Assembly: GCA_903882245.1 (NCBI GenBank)
Contig: CAIRWJ010000162.1
Location: forward strand, 1-9,418
Length of the DNA: 9,418 nucleotides
From: an uncultured Microbacteriaceae bacterium
Lineage (GTDB): Bacteria; Actinomycetota; Actinomycetes; Actinomycetales; Microbacteriaceae
Direction: 5' to 3'
The position numbers and the translations under genes are program-made. Below are positions 6,473 through 9,418 of this stretch, one piece after another. Within the stretch, counting starts at the first letter, position 1. Each line of letters begins with the position of its first letter. The notes under the pieces were generated by a model that saw nothing but the letters and a program-made list of their open reading frames with translations, ran no database searches and had not been told where the DNA came from.

Positions 6473-7444
6473 ATGCCCGAGGGACATTCCGTACATCGCA
6501 TCGCAGGCCAATTCGCTCGTCATTTCGTCGGCTCGAAGTGCCGAATTTCGAGTCCACAGGGACGATTCGGCGACGCGACGCAGATTGATGGTCGCACCAT
6601 CGTTCGCTCGTACGCCGTCGGTAAGCACTTGTTTCTCGAGTTTGACACGGGCGATTCGCTGCACGTTCACCTCGGCATCTTCGGCGCGTGGGATTTCGCG
6701 GGTGCGATGCAGTTGGATGACACGGTGTCGGCTGCGGTTGGGCGAATGGGTCAAACATCGGGACGAGGCACTGTGGTGGGCGCCCACGAGGATTCACTCG
6801 CGTCGATCGGGGCACCGAGACGCACGAGACTTCGCATGGGCGAGCACGACATGGTCGGCGTCGAGACGGGCACCTTCCCTCCCGACCCCATCGGACAGGT
6901 TCGCGTTCGAATCCTCACTGCCGATGCGGTCGCCGACCTGCGCGGACCGACCGTGTGCGAAGTCGTGAGCGTCGTGCGCGTCGCAGAGATACTGGATGAC
7001 CTCGGCCCTGACCCACTCGTCGACAGGAAAGGCGAGGAACGCTTTCTTGTGCGGGTCAAGCGCACCGCAACCCCCATCGGTCGCGCGTTGATGAATCAAA
7101 AGATTGTTGCGGGAATTGGGAACGTGTATCGCGCCGAGATGTTGTTTCGGGCACGATTGAACCCGTTTCTGGCGGCCAACGCTTTGCCTGACGAGAGCCT
7201 TCGCGCGCTCTGGCGGGACTGGGTAGGACTCCTCAAAATTGGCGTAAAGACGGGTCAGATGCTCACGATGGACGGGCTCACTCCTGCCCGAAAACGCGCC
7301 GCCCTCGCGAATCGTGACGATCGACACTGGGTGTATCGACGTGCCGGCCAACCGTGTCGCATGTGTGGAACGCCTATCGTGTTGGACATCATGGAAGCAC
7401 GAAAACTGTATTTTTGTCCGACATGCCAAGGGGTAACCGCATGA
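6473..7444 (+). CDS. nei: Fpg/Nei family DNA glycosylase (Nei1 type), 323 aa
   Basis: Bifunctional DNA glycosylase/AP lyase of base excision repair that removes oxidised bases. MPEGHSVHR supplies the catalytic Pro2 (after Met removal) and Glu3, and Lys51 in VGKHLF is the conserved beta-hairpin lysine. Residues about 208-226 (NQKIVAGIGNVYRAE) are the helix-two-turn-helix, and a C-terminal zinc finger uses Cys295, Cys298, Cys315 and Cys318. Overall it resembles M. tuberculosis Nei1 (Rv2464c), which is also next to rpiB. At 323 aa it is longer than Nei1 (about 268): an extra polar segment spans roughly residues 80-135 between the GIFGAW strand and GQVRVRI. The ATG at 6473 lies 2 nt after the rpiB stop with no strong ribosome-binding site, so translation probably depends on coupling to rpiB. 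Substrate preference (Fpg-like or Nei-like) cannot be read from sequence. Confidence 0.94.
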   Translation: MPEGHSVHRIAGQFARHFVGSKCRISSPQGRFGDATQIDGRTIVRSYAVGKHLFLEFDTGDSLHVHLGIFGAWDFAGAMQLDDTVSAAVGRMGQTSGRGTVVGAHEDSLASIGAPRRTRLRMGEHDMVGVETGTFPPDPIGQVRVRILTADAVADLRGPTVCEVVSVVRVAEILDDLGPDPLVDRKGEERFLVRVKRTATPIGRALMNQKIVAGIGNVYRAEMLFRARLNPFLAANALPDESLRALWRDWVGLLKIGVKTGQMLTMDGLTPARKRAALANRDDRHWVYRRAGQPCRMCGTPIVLDIMEARKLYFCPTCQGVTA

Positions 7445-8796
7445 TGATTCGAAACGCTCTCGACCATGGTGTCTTGATCGACATCGAGGTGACGAATGGC
7501 GTGATCACGGCGATTATTCCAGCGACCGGAGGCTTTCACTCGGGAGATTTCGACGCCGAGGGCGACGAGGTTCTCCCTGGTCTGTGGGACGAACACGTTC
7601 ACATTCGTTCATGGGCCCAGATGCGCACGCGGGCGAACCTTCTGCCCGCCAACGACTCCGATGCGGTCGTCGAAATACTGAGAAAGCACCCCGCTGACGG
7701 TGTCGAGCCGATAGTCGGTCATGGCCTGCGCTGGGCGTTGTGGACGAATCCACCACGCATGTCCGCACTCGACGCCGTGAGCACCACCAGGCCCGTCGTT
7801 GCGTTCAGCATGGATGTCCACTCGGTCTGGATCAACTCGGTGGCCGCGCGCGAGTTCGATGTCATCGACATCGCGGGGGAGTCGGGAATCCTCGTTGAAC
7901 ACGACGCGTTTCGAGTGCTCAGTCGGATGTCGGACATCGACGACGATGTGATGGACACCCTCATCGCTGAGGCTTTCACCGCGGCGAAAACTCAGGGAAT
8001 TGTGGGCATCACGAGTTTCGAGATGGAAAGTCTTACTGACTGGGATCGCCGCATCGCCAAAGGAATTGATCTCATCCAGGTGCGGGCGAGCCTGTACCCC
8101 GAGCGCATCCACGAAGCATTCGATCGCGGATTGCGAACCGGGGATTCCCTCGGCGGTCAGGTCGAGATGGGTTTCCTTAAGGTCATCACGGACGGTTCAA
8201 TCAACACCCGAACCGCATATATGCATGCGCCTTATGAAGGGGAAGCCTCGGCCGGTGTTCTCAACACCGAGGTGCCGGAACTCGAACGGCTGGTGCGCGA
8301 GGCAACCGACCACGGTGTCACCGCAGCCCTTCACGCGATCGGCGACAAAGCGAACACCGTCGTGATCGACACCTTTGAGAAGGTCGGTGTCGCTGGGCGA
8401 ATTGAACACGCACAGATGGTCCTGCCCGAGGACGTTCACCGCATGGCGCAACTCGGGCTGACCGCGAGCATCCAGCCCGCACACGCCGTCGACGATCGCG
8501 ACGTCGCCGAGAAACTGTGGGGGGACCGCGTCTCGTACGCCTATCCGATGAAGTCGTTCCTCGACGCTGGCGTAAACCTGATACTCGGATCCGATGCCCC
8601 CGTCGCACCGCTCGACCCGTGGCACACCATCGAGATGGCGACCGCGCGCACCGCTGACGGTCGGGCGGCATGGCATCCAAAGGAGGCGCTGACCCGCAGT
8701 CAAGCAATCAAGGCGTCGTCCCGGACGAAGATTGATGTCGGTCAGCCTGCCGACCTCATTTTTGTTGGTCCGGACGGAGTTATTCCGTTCGAATGA
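7441..8796 (+). CDS. Amidohydrolase family protein (Amidohydrolase_3 / YtcJ-like), 451 aa
   Basis: Metal-dependent hydrolase of the amidohydrolase superfamily, predicted cytosolic; the substrate (an amide, N-acyl or cyclic bond) is unknown. Superfamily landmarks follow in order: a small N-terminal beta-sandwich part, LPGLWDEHVH with His52 and His54, a strand-end lysine (Lys247 in FLKVITDGS), His298 in ALHAIGD, His323 in RIEHAQ and the catalytic-type Asp385 in LGSDAPV. The C-terminus (GQPADLIFV) returns to the beta-sandwich as usual. It is shorter than typical YtcJ-like proteins (about 530 aa) but no core motif is missing. The ATG at 7441 is chosen because AAGGGG (7428-7433) lies 7 nt upstream; the codon overlaps the nei TGA as ATGA. 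ATG 7444 is an equally in-frame alternative, and the longer frame from 7354 runs inside nei. The operon position suggests co-expression with rpiB and nei, not necessarily a shared pathway. Confidence 0.92.
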   Translation: MMIRNALDHGVLIDIEVTNGVITAIIPATGGFHSGDFDAEGDEVLPGLWDEHVHIRSWAQMRTRANLLPANDSDAVVEILRKHPADGVEPIVGHGLRWALWTNPPRMSALDAVSTTRPVVAFSMDVHSVWINSVAAREFDVIDIAGESGILVEHDAFRVLSRMSDIDDDVMDTLIAEAFTAAKTQGIVGITSFEMESLTDWDRRIAKGIDLIQVRASLYPERIHEAFDRGLRTGDSLGGQVEMGFLKVITDGSINTRTAYMHAPYEGEASAGVLNTEVPELERLVREATDHGVTAALHAIGDKANTVVIDTFEKVGVAGRIEHAQMVLPEDVHRMAQLGLTASIQPAHAVDDRDVAEKLWGDRVSYAYPMKSFLDAGVNLILGSDAPVAPLDPWHTIEMATARTADGRAAWHPKEALTRSQAIKASSRTKIDVGQPADLIFVGPDGVIPFE

Positions 8797-8878
8797 GTCT
8801 TGCTCCGGCGAGGTCAGCGGCGATAAGTATTGTTGCCAGCCCGCGGAACTTTGCTATTCCAAAATCAAAAGTTTTCAT
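8780..8878 (-). CDS. Possible small ORF, 32 aa, hydrophobic centre
   Basis: An ATG at 8878 opens a 32-codon frame ending in TAA at 8780-8782, overlapping the last 17 bases of the amidohydrolase tail to tail. The peptide begins MKTFDFGIAKF and has a modestly hydrophobic middle (GLATILIAADLAGARLI). A purine-rich AGAGAG lies about 8 nt upstream. It follows the broken lipoprotein gene on the same strand. I recognise no family, and chance is a reasonable explanation. The remainder of 8797-8944 shows no other gene and no clear terminator. Confidence 0.2.
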   Translation of the reverse strand: MKTFDFGIAKFRGLATILIAADLAGARLIRTE

Positions 8879-8944
8879 GGTTCATTCTCTCTATTCGAAG
8901 TTGATTCTGAAGGTCCAAAACATCTGTCTGACGTGGTTGGAGGA

Positions 8945-9398
8945 TTATCCCTTTTTGGAATACCCGACATCCTCGACACACCATGTCAAAATCTCGAATA
9001 CGGAGGTTTTCCATTTTGTTGTCTCGAAATTGACGGTCGACTCACCAGACGCAAGTGCTGCGGTAAAAGCGTCAACCGGAATTGCATAGTCGTTTGTAGC
9101 TTCAACAATTTCTGGGGGGGGCGAGCGCTTTAAGTCCATCCACGTAGGTCTTCATGGAATCGTATGTAGCTTGGTCGAATTCAGAGTTAACGAAATCGGG
9201 GTAGTCCAACATTTCGGGAGTCTTGGCGAATGCGGCACAGTACACCATGGGATCGGCTTGGATGGAGGGCTGGACGACGATGGCCGTTTCTTCCGGGCTA
9301 GGGGTAATTGCCGCTTCCGGCGCAGCCGCAGCGCAGCCTCCTAGCGAAAATAGCGTCACGAGGGCTGCTGCCGCGATTGCAGGAATTGATTTCTTCAT
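8945..9398 (-). pseudogene. Small lipoprotein gene interrupted by a one-base frameshift at a C8 run
   Basis: From ATG 9398 the frame gives a lipoprotein signal (Lys-Lys, hydrophobic stretch, lipobox LGGC with Cys22) and a Pro/Glu-rich linker, then shifts at a run of eight C (coding strand, 9114-9121) and stops at 9102 after 98 residues. Dropping one C joins this frame to a second one that continues EIVEATNDYAIPVD and ends at TAA 8945, giving exactly 150 residues. The joined protein is exported and lipid-anchored, with about 110 mature residues after the linker and two further cysteines (54 and 140) that could form a disulfide. I do not recognise the family. As written, the product is truncated. 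It may be a pseudogene, a phase-variable gene or a sequencing error in the homopolymer. GC content is clearly below that of the neighbouring operon. Confidence 0.8.
9114..9121. repeat. Homopolymer G8 (C8 on the coding strand) inside the lipoprotein gene
   Basis: Eight consecutive G on the plus strand, by eye the longest G/C run in the window, mark the exact point where the lipoprotein frame changes. Seven or ten bases here would keep one continuous frame. Runs of this kind are prone to slipped-strand mispairing and to sequencing error. Confidence 0.9.
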
Positions 9399-9400
9399 TT

Positions 9401-9410
9401 TCTCTCTCTC
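9401..9410. repeat. (TC)5 dinucleotide run in the ribosome-binding region of the lipoprotein gene
   Basis: On the minus strand this reads GAGAGAGAGA and ends 2 nt before the lipoprotein ATG (9398-9396), embedded in a purine-only stretch that reaches the window edge. It is the only Shine-Dalgarno-like sequence for the gene. It is short for a contingency repeat. Confidence 0.6.
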
Positions 9411-9418
9411 TTTTTCTC

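Noticed and set aside
6110..6787. Minus-strand ORF of 225 residues across rpiB and nei, and similar antisense ORFs at 6794-7429 and 7609-8112
   Set aside because: They are shadows of strongly supported genes in GC-rich sequence, with low-complexity Arg/Ser composition and no recognisable motif.
5895..6815. In-frame N-terminal extension of the acyltransferase to a 993-residue protein
   Set aside because: The extra 307 residues run antisense through rpiB and the start of nei, are Arg/Pro-rich without any domain, and the family's normal first membrane helix begins just after ATG 5894.
7354..7440. Upstream extension of the amidohydrolase into nei
   Set aside because: It overlaps the nei zinc-finger region, adds no amidohydrolase homology, and ATG 7441 has a good ribosome-binding site and an ATGA junction.
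8797..8944. Bidirectional terminator between the amidohydrolase and the lipoprotein gene
   Set aside because: Only weak imperfect repeats such as GGCGA / TTGCC near 8818-8836 are present, without a following T-run on either strand.
8793..9089. Plus-strand 98-residue ORF starting with an ATGA overlap at the amidohydrolase stop
   Set aside because: The overlap looks attractive, but no domain or signal is visible, and most of it lies antisense to the second half of the lipoprotein gene, whose joined frame makes a coherent protein.

Overview
The window looks like a chromosomal segment of an actinobacterium, most likely a Microbacteriaceae-type lineage of moderate GC content. This rests on four things: an aminopeptidase N beginning with the actinobacterial sequence VPGENLTR, an RpiB of the mycobacterial type (GGSGNGEQ loop, Glu in place of the enterobacterial catalytic Cys), a Nei1-type DNA glycosylase beginning MPEGHSVHR, and a divergent pepN / rpiB-nei arrangement that matches Mycobacterium tuberculosis (Rv2467 versus Rv2465c-Rv2464c). 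No tRNA, rRNA, CRISPR array, insertion sequence or phage gene was seen.

Left half (1-5894), all on the minus strand. In transcription order it holds an OafA-type membrane O-acyltransferase with a C-terminal SGNH domain (5894-3834), two long Ala-rich coiled-coil proteins with DivIVA-like N-termini (3736-2663 and 2663-1569, sharing one base as TAATG), and pepN (from 1496, running off the left edge). The spacing (97 bp, 1-bp overlap, 72 bp) allows a common transcript. The two coiled-coil proteins align to each other without a gap over about 300 residues, so they are an ancient tandem duplication. They are the most interesting content here, as candidate polar or cytoskeletal scaffold partners.

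Right half (5985-8796), on the plus strand. It is a tightly packed operon rpiB - nei - amidohydrolase. It appears to be transcribed from a TATACT -10 box placed so that rpiB would be read from a leaderless mRNA. nei follows rpiB by 2 bp, and the amidohydrolase ATG overlaps the nei stop as ATGA.

Right edge (8797-9418). Base composition drops sharply. A convergent minus-strand gene encodes a small lipoprotein whose reading frame is broken at a run of eight C (coding strand). Removing one C restores a 150-residue protein. A (TC)5 run sits in its ribosome-binding region. This is a pseudogene, a phase-variable gene or a sequencing error.

Taken together, the housekeeping genes pepN, rpiB and nei keep their ancestral divergent layout, and a cell-envelope/cell-shape block (acyltransferase plus two coiled-coil proteins) lies between them.
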